Assembly: GCF_040712315.1 (NCBI RefSeq) | Contig: NC_134018.1 | Span: 1,364,001-1,428,000 of the forward strand | Reading direction: 5' to 3' | Length of the DNA stretch: 64,000 nucleotides | From: Castanea sativa | Taxonomy: Eukaryota > Streptophyta > Magnoliopsida > Fagales > Fagaceae | Shown: positions 10,356-20,524 of the stretch, in pieces | Position numbering within the stretch: position 1 is the stretch's first letter | Layout of the letters: every line of letters begins with the position of its first letter | The notes under the pieces: generated by a model | Seen by the model: the letters and a program-made list of their open reading frames with translations, nothing else | Told to the model about the DNA's origin: nothing | Databases searched by the model: none | Translations under genes and position numbers: made by a program

Positions 10356-11635
10356 GATGAAGCTAGTATTATTTGCTTCACTAAAAATTGATTTTTTTTT
10401 AATCGGTTAAGATTAGGCCCCCTATTATAATTGGGAAAAAAATCTTTGATTTTGAAGTATAAAGTGACCTGAAATTTAATTTTTTTTTTATGAGAGAAAA
10501 TGTAAAAAAAAAAAATTATTATTATTATTATTCCTTATTTAATAGTGGCGTATATATTTTAAATTTCTTTTAGTAAACAAGTCACAATTTATGTTTTCAA
10601 TCAAATATCAATAATCAGAACAATAAGTATTAGTTCTATTATTAATTAATTGTTAGTATTTGTTTTTTATCATCGCAACGATCTCATCATACTTTATATT
10701 GTTAAAAATATTAAGGTCTAATCATGATCCAAGTCAACTATCCTAATGGAAGTTCAATATACTTGTATTGTAAACAAGATAATATCCTAATCCTACTTAT
10801 AATAACCTTAATTTTAGAGCATGTGAAGGAAGTTTAGAGTTAATCTAGAATTAGTCTAAAGTTCATTGTAAAAAATAAGTTTATAGTATACATCTAATTG
10901 TTAAGGGCTTTTTAACGAAAACATAAATTGTCGGACCAAACCATGTTAATTTTAATTGTGATCTTTATTTTTCTCTTTCAATCATAATCCAACATAAATT
11001 ATTACATGGTAACAAAACTAATCACATCAATTGTAGCATATATATATATAAAATCAACTTTCAGTAGGAAAAGTGGCAGCACAAACTATGAGGAAATCAA
11101 ATAAGATTAGAAAGAAGTGGGCAGTAGTATACCTGGATTGAAATGGCAATATATACTCGGATACCCGATATTTCTTCAAGACATTGATAACAGTAGAAAA
11201 ATATGCATTAAAGTTACGCCAAGAAGGTAACAACGAGCATCATAAATCTCCCTCTGTAGAAAGAGGAAAGTGATTCAATATGTGAAGCATTTTTTATGAT
11301 GTATAAAGAAAATGGGAAATTAGCAAGTCGGGAGAAATTTCGTAGAACTTTGCTAAGAAAACTTGGTTTGTCTTGTGGTTAATGGGCTACTTTAAATGTG
11401 TCCAAATTTTCCAAGTCTTCCTCTTAGGTCTTCGACTTTTGTCTTTGAACTGTTCACCTCATTAAATGTGTCCAAATTGTCCAAGTTTCAGCCATTCCTT
11501 TTCTTCACCTTGCCTAACGTGATGGGACAAATATCTTAAAGTGCTTTCAAGTTTCAATAAATATTTACAAATTTTTTAATAAAAAAAAAATCTAATACCA
11601 CCACTTTTTTCATAACTTTTTCACTGTAATTGTGA
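10356..11635. other. AT-rich intergenic DNA, no gene seen
   Basis: Contains poly-A/T runs, an ATT trinucleotide run near 10517-10532 and scattered short frames only. 'tcattaaatgtgtccaaattgtccaag' type sequence appears twice near 11390-11485. No protein similarity recognised. Confidence 0.4.
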
Positions 11636-11645
11636 TACAATAAAG

Positions 11646-12954
11646 GAGTCTTTTAGCTAAAAATTGTAAAAAACGAAGTTTATTATTGTTATAGGTACTG
11701 TTTAAAGTTATTTGGCAAAATGAGGAGAGAGACTGAATTTCGGCAACTGTATTGCCGAAATTGCAAGAAAAAGTAGGATATGGCAGGGGAGAGAGAAAAT
11801 TGAATTTCGGTAATGACATTACCGAAATTCTTTTCCTGCCCTGCTGCCCGTGAAGTGCCCAAAATACTGAAATAGAAAACCAATTGTGGCAATGGCATTG
11901 CCGAAAATGAGAGGAAAAAAAAAAAGAATTGTGGTAACCAAGTTGCCGAAAATGGAGGGAAAAAAAAGAAGAAAAACGATGCTACGTCCATAATATTTTT
12001 TACAATAAATTACAGGTGGTTAGTTGTTATTGGTTCAAATTTGAACCTAACACTAAGATAACTTTTTTGCTCCAATAATAACAATAAGTAACAACTTGTC
12101 ATTTATGATTTTTTGTAAAAATATTGTGAAAATATTGTGAACGTATCATTTCTAAAAAAAAATCGTGGAGCCGAAATAGAAGGAAAAGAAAGAAAAAAAA
12201 AAAAGAAAAAAAAAAAAGGGGCAATGTGGCAATGCCATTGCCGAAATAGAGGGAAAAATTTCCCTCTATTTCGGCAGTGGCATTGCCACATTGCCCTTCT
12301 TATTTTTTTTTTTTTTTTTTTTTTTTTCTTCTATTTCGGCTCCACAAATTTCCCTCTATTTCGGCAATGGCATTGCCACATTGCCCCTTTTTTTTTTTTT
12401 TTTTTTCTTTTCCTTCTATTTCGGCTCCACGATTTTTTTTAGAAATGATACGTTCACAACATTTTCACAATATTTTTACAACAAATCATAAATGACAAGT
12501 TGTTACTTATTGTTATTATTGGAGCAAAAAAGTTATCTTAGTGTTAGGTTCAAATTTGAACTAATAACAACTAACCACCTGTAATTTATTGTGAAAAATA
12601 TTGTGGACGTAGCATCGTTTTTCTTCTCTTTTTTCCCTCCATTTTCGGCAACTTGGTTGCCACAAATTTTTTTTTTTTTTTTCCCCTCCCATTTTCGGCA
12701 ATGCCATTGCCACAATTGGTTTTCCATTTCAGTATTTTGGGCACTTCACGGGCAGCAGGGCAGGACAAGAATTTCGGTAATGTCATTACCGAAATTCAAT
12801 TTTCTCTCTCCCCTGACACATCCTACTTTTTTCTTGCAATTTCGGCAATACAGTTGCCGAAATTCAGTCTCTTTCCTCATTTTGCCAAATAACTTTGAAC
12901 AGTACCTATAACAATAATAAACTTCGTTTTTTGCAATTTTTAGCCAAAAGACTC
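11646..12954. mobile_element. MULE-type foldback element 1, near-complete inverted repeat, TSD TACAATAAAG
   Basis: The element runs from GAGTCTTTTAGCTAAAAATTG to its inverted counterpart ending AGCCAAAAGACTC. Perfect 10-bp direct repeats TACAATAAAG lie at 11636-11645 and 12955-12964. The two arms (about 11646-12270 and 12280-12954) are inverted copies over nearly their whole length, meeting near 12270. A 9-11 bp duplication plus very long terminal inverted repeats is the signature of Mutator-like elements. There is no transposase; low-complexity frames inside are not genes. Each arm carries smaller perfect palindromes (for example 11802-11830) and A-rich spacers between 'gccgaaaat' units. A sister element lies at 13344-14915. 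Confidence 0.92.
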
Positions 12955-12964
12955 TACAATAAAG

Positions 12965-13343
12965 AGTAACTAATGAAAAAAAAAAGTTTATATGTAAATG
13001 ATAGGCATCTAAATTCACAATTGTACCAAAAAAAAAAAGTGTATGATTCTAAAATTACTTTCTTTTAAAAGCAATAGATATAATTGAATATATAATTATT
13101 TTAATTTAAAAATATTAAATAATTTAAAATTTTTATTTTACTTAATATAATATAAGTGTCCTTATAATTTGTATATTATTATTGCTAACAAAAGTTTAAC
13201 TAATCAACATATAAATAAATACTATATCTATCTTTACTTAGTATTTAATATTTCTTATTGTTTTGTGAATGTTATGGTATAAAAATATATATTTCAAAGT
13301 TAGATTTTTATATTTAATTTAATTATTTTAGTTATTTTTTATA
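12965..13343. repeat. Spacer between MULEs; 13150-13343 repeated at 15231-15425
   Basis: The 3' part aligns with 15231-15425 in direct orientation (shared 'caacatataaataaatacta' and 'tttaatttaattattttagt'). The second MULE is inserted at the end of this copy, so 15400-15440 shows what the unoccupied site looked like. No coding sequence. Confidence 0.7.
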
Positions 13344-13671
13344 GAGTCTTTTGGCTAAATATTACAAAAAATGAAGTTTTTTGTTGTTATAGGCACTGTT
13401 CAAAGTTATTTGGTAAAATGAGGAAAGAGAATGAATTTCGGCAACAGCGTTGCCGAAATTGCATAAAAAAGTATGAGAGAGAAATAAATGTGCAGGTGAT
13501 GGCAGGATTTGAATTTCGGTAATCCCATTACCGAAATTCCTGCTGCCCAAACCACTACCTGAGTGAGTGCCCAAATAAAAACAATTGTGGCAATGCCATT
13601 GACGAAAATGGAAAAAAAAAAAAAAAAAAAAAAAAAACAATTTAATTGCCATGGCCGAAAATGGGATAAAA

Positions 13672-13706
<35 letters not shown>

Positions 13707-14915
13707 AATTGTGGCAATGACATTGCCGAAAATGGGGGAAAATATTAAAAAAAAAAATCAATTGTGGCAATGGCATTGCCGAAAATGGGGAAAAAAAAGT
13801 ATAAAAAAAAAAAAAAAATCTATTGTGGCAATGGCATTGCCGAAAATGGGTGAGAAAAAAAAATTGTGGCAACCAAGTCGCCGAAAATGGAGGGAAAAAA
13901 AATGCTTTGTCCACAACATTTTTCACAACAAATTACAAGTGGTTAGTTGTTATTGGTTTAAATTTAAACTTAATACTAAGATAACTTTTGTGCCCCAATA
14001 ATAACAATCAGTAACAACCTGCCAGTTAGGATTTGTTGTAAAAATATTGTGAAAATATTGTAGACGTATCATTTCTCAAAAAAATCGTGGTGCCGAAATA
14101 AAAGGAAAAAAAAAGTGGCAAATTGTTTTTTTTTTTTTTCCCTCTATTTCGGCAATGCAATTGCCACAAAACAATTTGCCACTTTTTTCTTTTTTTTTTC
14201 TATTTTGACACTACGATTTTTTTAAGAAATGATACATCCACAACATTTTTACAACAAATCCTAACTGGCAGGTTGTTACTGATTGTTATTATTGGGGCAC
14301 AAAAGTTGTCTTAGTATTAGGTTTAAATTTAAACCAATAACAACTAACCACTTGTAATTTGTTGTGAAAAATATTGTGGACGAAGCATTTTTTTTCCCTC
14401 CATTTTCGGCAACTTGGTTGCCACAATTTTTTTTTTCTCACCCATTTTCGGCAATGCCATTGCCACAATAGATTTTTTTTTTTAATATTTTCCCCCATTT
14501 TCGGCAATGTCATTGCCACAATTGACTTTTTTTTTTTTTTTTTTTACTTTTCTCCCATTTTCGGCAATGGCACTTCAATTGGTTTTTTTCTTTTTTTTCT
14601 CTCATTTTCGGCAATGGCACCTCAATTGGTTTTTTTTTTTTTTTTTTCCATTTTCGTCAATGGCATTGCCACAATTGTTTTTATTTGGGCACTCACTCGG
14701 GTAATGGTTTGGGCAGCAGGAATTTCGGTAATGGGATTACCGAAATTCAAATCCTGCCATCACCTGCAAATTTATTTCTCTCTCATACTTTTTTATGCAA
14801 TTTCGGCAACGCTGTTGCCGAAATTCATTCTCTTTTCTCATTTTGCCAAATAACTTTGAACAGTGGCTATAACAACAAAAAACTTTATTTTTTGCAATAT
14901 TTAGCCAAAAGACTC
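13344..14915. mobile_element. MULE-type foldback element 2, TSD ATTTTTTATA
   Basis: Same family as 11646-12954: starts GAGTCTTTTGGCTAAATATT, ends with the inverted counterpart ...GACTC, and is flanked by perfect 10-bp repeats ATTTTTTATA (13334-13343 and 14916-14925). The arms pair over about 750 bp each, around a centre near 14130. Each arm contains about six units of the type 'tggcaatggcattgccgaaa' separated by poly-A (poly-T in the other arm). Two right-arm units (about 14560-14630) are degenerate where the left arm has one, so the arms have diverged slightly. No transposase is encoded. Confidence 0.92.
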
Positions 14916-15155
14916 ATTTTTTATATTTATATTTATATTTATATTAATTAAATTATATTTTAGTTATTTTTAGTTTGTTTCACACTTTCACTGGTTTGAC
15001 GGGATGGGATACGTGTTTTTGCTATGATAGCTTTTCTGGCCCTTTCTGGACCCTTTTCTGCCATGACAATTGATAGGACACTTTTTTTTCTTTAAAACTT
15101 AGCCATAGGGTAAATGGATGATAGGAGTAGTGGAGGACAAGCTGGAAACTTTTTC

Positions 15156-15193
<38 letters not shown>

Positions 15194-15800
15194 GAGTACA
15201 GCCCCCTGCCCACAGTTAAATGTGTCCAAATTAAGTGTCCTTTATCATTTGTATATTATAATTGCTATCACAAGTTTAACTAGTCAACATATAAATAAAT
15301 ACTATATTTACCTTTGTTTAGTATTTGATATTTTTTATTTGTTTTGTGAAAGTTATGATATAAAAAAATTAATTTGGAAGATAGATTTTATATTTAATTT
15401 AATTATTTTAGTTATTTCTTATATTTATATTAATTTAATTTATATTTTATTTAATTATTAAATTAATTATGACGTCATCACGGTTCGATTTCTGTTCGAC
15501 CACGGTCCAACCTCAAAAACCTTGAAACTCTCCCTTTTACGGTTCATTGAACGGTCTAAGTTTCAAAACCATGCTCATTATCTAGCTGGAGAGGGGTCGA
15601 TGCAACTTGCAAATGAAATGCCCATTTTACATACAAATAATTTAACTTGCATAAAATACATTTAAATCCCAGAATTACAATTTCACTTCTGGGGTCCAGA
15701 TATAGTAGCAAAAGATACCTTTTTCATGCTTTTTCAAGGGAAAAAGAAAAGAAAAGAGAGAGATGCTATTTTCACTTCCTTTTCTAACAAATTATAAATA
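14916..15800. other. Intergenic DNA with (AT)n and repeat copy
   Basis: Holds the right-hand remainder of the MULE-2 target, an (AT)n tract at 15160-15191 and the second copy (15231-15425) of the duplicated 13150-13343 segment. After 15465, 'gacgtcatcacggttcg' and following sequence resembles a dispersed plant repeat I cannot classify. No gene. Confidence 0.4.
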
Positions 15801-16105
15801 GCTATGAAGCACCGGTGTAGATTCAAGTTCGGGTGTGGGTGCGAGACTTGGCAATTTCGAAAAAGTAGGGTACGTGTGTGGCGAGATACGTTTTTTAAAA
15901 AATTATTTTTATTTATATTTTCTATATATTGCTAAGCATATTTTTTCATATAATTGTAAACATATACCAATTTAAAAGTATATAGTAGATAATAATTAAA
16001 ATATGATGTTCATAAATTAAAATACAACCCACAAGTTTGAAACTAAAACATTCCACGATGTTTGGAAATTAGAATACAACCCACATGTTTGAAACTAAAA
16101 CAAAA
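15801..16105 (-). mobile_element. Terminal region of a hAT-like transposon
   Basis: Starts TATGAAGCACCGGTG and aligns over about 250 bp with the left part of the small element at 27203-27633 (shared 'tatatattgctaag' and 'ataattgtaaa' blocks). It lies immediately downstream (minus strand) of a hAT transposase tail at 16129-16460, so it is probably that element's 3' end. The outer target duplication was not identified. Confidence 0.55.
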
Positions 16106-16128
16106 TAAAAGATAAGTGTTCAAGACAA

Positions 16129-16460
16129 TCAAATACAACCATCATCCTCATTTTCAATATCCATAGGTTCACTTTGAACTTCACTTACACTAGTAGTTAC
16201 ATTAGTGCTAGTATTCCCAATAACCATGGCCTCCAATTATGGCTCATCAAGTGTAAGGGTAGCATTCTCAAGAATTCTAGCTCCTCCATGTATGTCACAC
16301 TCATTCCCAATATCCTACATCTTTCTTGCTGCATTTACGTACTCCTCATGGCGCCTTGACAAAATTTGAAGATTAGAATGCACATATACCAAATCCTCAG
16401 AACGTGTAGGAGTCATTTTGTTTCTTTTTAAGGAATGAATAAAATTGTATGTGCTATATG
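16129..16460 (-). pseudogene. hAT-family transposase C-terminal remnant
   Basis: Minus strand, about 16452 to 16129: FIHSLKRNKMTPTRSEDLVY, then VHSNLQILSRR, stop (TAG 16317-16315 where the family has Trp in KMWDIG), DIGNECD, then LTLDEP followed by TAA (16239-16237), LEAM, and an acidic tail to TGA (16131-16129). The FIHS-KRNRL/EDLVYVH block is characteristic of the C-terminal dimerisation region of plant hAT (DUF659-containing) transposases. Two in-frame stops and absence of the N-terminal BED and catalytic regions show it is dead. Confidence 0.75.
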
Positions 16461-17459
16461 GGTACTGGGTATTGTGCTCAGTTTCGTTCTAATATGATTT
16501 GTGTATTGTAATATGATATGTGTGTCCACTTACTTATTTTCCATGGCTTTCTATAGCCACCTGATGATCTCAGCTGGGCAATTAACTCCAAGCAAAAATA
16601 TGCTATTCTTTCTATTCTTTCATGACCATTTTCCTGAGAAAGTTGTAGTGAAGAACTTGCTGTTTGGTTTTGGGGTAAGTGAAGTAAAGAATGGTGGGTA
16701 GGGGATTTGGTGCATTGGTAGTATATGTCAGGTGTGAGTCCCAATTTTTTGAGTTTTTGAAGTTGAAAACAGAACCGGGTTTAGGTGCCAAACCAGCTTT
16801 GGAGATATTTGAGGATTTTTAAGTGATAAAAAATGAGTTATGGAGTGATGAGTGATGATATTTGAGTAAGGAGTGATGAGTGATGGTTTTTAAAAAAAAA
16901 CCAAACAACCATAACTAAAAGCATTTTGTTTCTTTTTGCTTTTATTTATTTTCTTTGCATATTTTCTTTTTGAGCATATCATATATGGACATATAAGAGA
17001 GAAAAAAGAAATATCCAATTATGTCATCTTAAACATCACTAATTTGCTATGCCGAAGCATACAAATGTCATTCATGATTGGTGGGCTTTAGTGGTGAGAT
17101 GGTTACTTATGCTTTTCTCTTAGGATTTTTTATTATTCCCATAAAAAAGAGTGATATGAGTGTTAAGTATAAGAGATTATTTAATCGTACTCATTACAAA
17201 CACAAGCCACAAAGCTTGTGCATTGAGATGCTCATCTAAGTTACAAAAGATATAAAGTTTAGAAAACTTTATTTCAATGGCCATCCAAAGTACACAGGCA
17301 TCAATATACACAAAACACACACTGTTTTTCTGTTTTTTTTTTTATTTTATGAAAAACAAAATAAAGAAAAACTGAAAATAAACAAACAAAAACATGTTAA
17401 ACAAAGCAAAGCATAAAATTAGATGCAAATGCAAGAGGAATGAGGAGAAGGAGGAGAGA
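16461..17459. other. Intergenic DNA, no gene seen
   Basis: Short frames only. The region just below 17460 would be the 3' flank or LTR of the Copia remnant, but I cannot find LTR ends. Poly-T at 17332-17345. Confidence 0.35.
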
Positions 17460-17943
17460 TCACTCCATGGAGATTACACCAATGTTTTGACGTAGGAATT
17501 CTAACCGTTTACTATCAAGAGGCTTAGTGAACAAATCATGCTTTTGATCATCAGTGTGGATGAATTCAAGAATGAGTGTGCCATCTACGACAAGCTCCCG
17601 AATGAAGTGGTGTCGAATCTCTATATGTTTTGTTCGAGAATGTTGAATAGGATTTTTAGAGATGTTAATGGCACTCGTATTATCACAATAGATGGTAAGA
17701 TGTTCTTGACGAATACCATAATTAAGGAGGAGTTTTTGCATCTACAGAATTTGGGTGCAACAGCTACCAGTAGCAATGTATTCAGCCTCAGCAGTGAATA
17801 AAGAGATGGAGTTCTGTTTCTTACTCATCCAGAAAAAAAGATTATTACCCACATAACAGCAACTCCTGAAGTACTTTTTTCTATCATCAGCATTCCCAGC
17901 CTAGTCTGCATTAGAATATCCAGCTAAGACATCATTGGTGTCC
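17460..17943 (-). pseudogene. Ty1/Copia polyprotein remnant (end of RNase H)
   Basis: Minus strand reading: DTNDVLAGYSNAD, TAG (17903-17901) where Copia has Trp, AGNADDRK, a pair of compensating indels, CYVGNNLFFWMSKKQNSISL, TAEAEYIATGSCCTQIL, TAG (17744-17742, again a Trp position), then an open 93-codon frame with YCDNTSAINISKNP, HSRTKHIEIRHHFIREL and DLFTKPLD to the terminal stop. These are the conserved RNase H motifs ending Ty1/Copia Pol. The element is 5'-truncated precisely where PPI pseudogene piece 2 begins (17945). Both nonsense codons are TGG to TAG changes. Confidence 0.9.
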
Positions 17944-17944
17944 C

Positions 17945-18051
17945 CCTTGTTCCCTCTAACTGTTTGATTTCTTGAGGAGTTTCTTTTCCTCTGACAATGG
18001 AATGCTCTAATGTTGTATGTAGTAATGAAAAATATGGATAAAATGTTTAAG
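17945..18051 (-). pseudogene. PPI-like pseudogene, piece 2
   Basis: From 18051 downwards the minus strand reads LKHFIHIFHYYIQH, TAG (18009-18007, Glu in the family), SIPLSEEKKLLK, a 1-nt deletion, then IKQLEGTR. This matches the PPI segment ELNDLIYSLQYRIQHESIPL...EIKQLEGTR that should follow the SEEEL end of piece 1. The CTT (AAG on plus) at its upper end is shared with the end of piece 1, forming the target duplication of the transposon between them. The next family residues (roughly EKVIANAAMRAKI) are found only at 3118-3090, 14.8 kb away. Confidence 0.85.
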
Positions 18052-19682
18052 TGCCTGTTTGTTTCAACGTTTTGAGCCCAAAAAGCCACTTTTTCAAACA
18101 GTCAGCCCTTTATGTGCGTTTGGTTAAGCACAAAACGCAACTTTTTGGAAAAAATTACATTTTATATGTGTGAAGAAACACGCAAGCCAATTATGGAGCT
18201 CTAGAGGTCCATAAACAAAAAGTCCATGCGCGTTTTGAAGCTATCCGTTGGGCTCTTTCGAAAATTACCAAATTACCCATGAAAGATCATCAGTTCTCAC
18301 GCTAACGCGCAAGCCTTGACCTGAGAAATTTTTTTCTAGGAATAATCCTTAGAGGTACCGAAAATTACCAAATCACTAACGCCTCTCAGTTAAGGAAAAA
18401 AATTAATAATAACAAATTTTTAAATCCAAACACAAAAAAATTTATAACAAATTCCCAAATCAGCTAAGGAAAAAAAATAATAATAACAACTATCCAAATC
18501 CAAACACACAAAAATTTATAACAAATTCCCAAATCAGCTAAGGAAAAAAAAAAAATCAATCCCTTGCAACTTAGGATTCCTCAAAATGCAAAACAAAAAA
18601 ACATCAGAATATACCAAAATCTTTCAAATGGAGTTCTGTGGACGGATGATTTCTTGACGACGGATGAGTAATTGGCTATCCCACACAAGGGTTTCTTGTG
18701 GTAGCTCTATGGACAGATAAGTTCTTGCAAAGGAAAAAAAAAAAAGGAAGAGGAGAGCTCTGTGGAATGTTCTTGAGTATGGACGAAGTGGCTGGAGGAT
18801 ATGGCTAGGAAGAAGAGAGGAAAGAAGGAAAAAAGGAAAAGTGTAATACGTGGGTGGAGGAGAAAAAAAGAGTGGGAAAAAAAAAAAGGAAAAAAGATGT
18901 GGCGGAGTCGTGTGTGGAGGAGAAAAAAAGAGGGAAAAAAATGAAAAAAAAAAAGAAGAAGAAAATGCTATCACAATATTTTCACAATAAATTTTAATAT
19001 TGGAGAGAAAAAAATATTTTTTAAGAAAGAGAAAAAAATAATTTTAATAGTACGTTTAAATTAAATCAGTATCAATTTTTATAACAATATTTTCACAATA
19101 AATTTTAAGCGGTAAGTTATTATTAGCTAATATTGGTGATAAAAAAAAAATTTATAGAAAGAGAAAAAAATAATTTTAATAGTACGCTCAAATTAAAATC
19201 AATATCAATTTTTTATGAAAATATTTTCACAATACTTTCACAATAAATCTTAAGTGGTAAATTATTATTAGCTAATATTGGTGAGAAAAAAATAATTTTT
19301 TTAGAAAGAGAAAAAAATTTTGTAATAATACATTCAAATTAAAATCGGTATCAATTATCACAATATTTTTACAATACTTTCACAATAAATCTTAAGTAGC
19401 AGGATATTATTAGCTAATATTGGTGAGAAAAAATAATTTCAAAATATTGATTTAAGTATGAAATAAACTCCCTTATATATACATTGTCTTTTTTGGTAAT
19501 TTATTCCTCAAACTGTCACTTTTATAAGTACTAGCTAAATACTCAATTTTTTCAAAAAGAACTTTTTAACAACTTTTACCAAACACTCAATTTTTTAAAA
19601 ATACACTTTTTTATTATGCACTTTTTAAAAACTCCACCTTTTCATTATACACTCTTACAAAAAGCTGAACCAAACTCACCCT
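18052..19682. mobile_element. 1.6-kb transposon inserted in the PPI pseudogene (TSD AAG)
   Basis: Ends TGCCTGTTTGTTTCAAC and (inverted) AGGGTGAGTTTGGTTCAG share a TTTGkTTCA core. AAG flanks it at 18049-18051 and 19683-19685, and removing the element plus one AAG restores collinearity of PPI coding sequence, which fixes both boundaries. A 3-bp duplication fits PIF/Harbinger-type elements. The interior includes GA/TC-rich stretches (18720-18960) and a four-copy minisatellite (18967-19440). No transposase is recognised. Confidence 0.75.
18967..19440. repeat. Minisatellite, about four ~120-bp units
   Basis: Repeated order of 'caatattttcacaataaat', 'ttattattagctaatattgg', 'gaaagagaaaaaaataattt' and 'aaattaaaatc' occurs about four times with small differences. 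It is internal to the transposon at 18052-19682. No coding content. Confidence 0.75.
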
Positions 19683-20172
19683 AAGCTCTTCCTCAGATAA
19701 ACATAAACCACCACCCCGACCAGCATTGCTTGAATTGCACAACTTCGCAAGAGCTTGTTGCCAAGGTTCCATCTCCTTTCTTTTCTCATCCAAGATCATC
19801 TTAATTTCTTGTTGTCATCTTTCAGAGCTCTAATCTGAGAAATTAACCGTGCTCAATCCGACCTTTTTGCCTTCAGTGCTTCAGTGATCTGAAATCAGAC
19901 ATGATTTTTCCTCTGGTTCTCTTTATCAGCCTGAGACAAAAATCAAATAAATGGATTTGCTTAGGTGCTGCACACTCGTCAACTGCATCCTTAGGGAAGT
20001 TGGCATCTGAAACATCATTTCCTTCTACTTTAATTGGTTCATCTCCAAGTGAACCAAATTTAATGGTCTCCCTAAGCCCTGGCTTTTGATCTAGTTTGCC
20101 ATTTTCCTTCTCATGCAAAACAGTAATGACTGAGTCTTCTTCAGCTACATTCTCCACTGGTCCTTGGATCAT
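19683..20172 (-). pseudogene. PPI-like pseudogene, piece 1 (N-terminal part)
   Basis: Minus strand from 20172: MIQGPVENVAEEDS, KENGKLDQKPGL, IKFGSLGDEP, VEGNDVSDANFPKDAVDE and APKQIHLFDF. After a deletion it continues in another frame with QADKENQ, FQITEALKAKRSD, TGA (19855-19853, CGA in the family), ARLISQIRALKDDNKK, then after a further shift MILDEKRKEMEPWQQALAKL, NAGRGGGLCLSEEEL. These blocks are the conserved N-terminal half of PROTON PUMP INTERACTOR proteins (H+-ATPase regulators with long coiled coils). Similarity ends exactly at 19683, the transposon junction, and resumes at 18051. Several frameshifts and a stop show it is not functional. Confidence 0.88.
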
Positions 20173-20386
20173 CTTGGTCCCTTTACTTGTCTAACACCTG
20201 CACCCCAACTCGTCTTCAAATGCAATACAAACTTTATAATAAAAAATCATAGGAAAATTGGTTTTCTTAAAGTCATTTAGGCTTTTGCTCGGAATCAGTG
20301 CTATTGAGAAGTCTTGGTGTATTGCTAAATGCCTCTTCAGTGCTATTAATGGCTCCTGCATCATCCAAAGGGACGAAAAAAGAAGA

Positions 20387-20405
20387 GGGGGGGGGGGGGG
20401 GGGGG
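20387..20405 (+). repeat. Poly-G run (19 bases)
   Basis: An uninterrupted run of 19 G follows 'agaaga'. It translates as a proline run on the minus strand in an otherwise unconvincing frame (20191-20514), which I do not call as a gene. A second G run (14) is at 32374-32387. Confidence 0.9.
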
Positions 20406-20524
20406 CGAAAGCATGCACAAATTCTAACTGGATTTTCAACAGAGTGACATCAGTAGTGCTTGGTACAGGCAAGAGAAATAGGAGAGGGGACAGAAAAAGG
20501 GCTTCATTTCTCATAAAGTTGTGA

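Noticed and set aside
11610..14951. Many open frames on both strands in the MULE interval
   Set aside because: They are poly-Phe/poly-Lys translations of A/T runs and inverted units within the foldback elements, mirrored on both arms, with no protein domain.
18624..18974. 116-codon Ser/Phe/Pro-rich minus frame
   Set aside because: Translation of a GA/TC-rich low-complexity block inside the 18052-19682 transposon.
20191..20514. 107-codon minus frame upstream of the PPI piece
   Set aside because: Contains the poly-G run as a proline stretch and has no family match; it could be decayed PPI 5' sequence but this cannot be supported.
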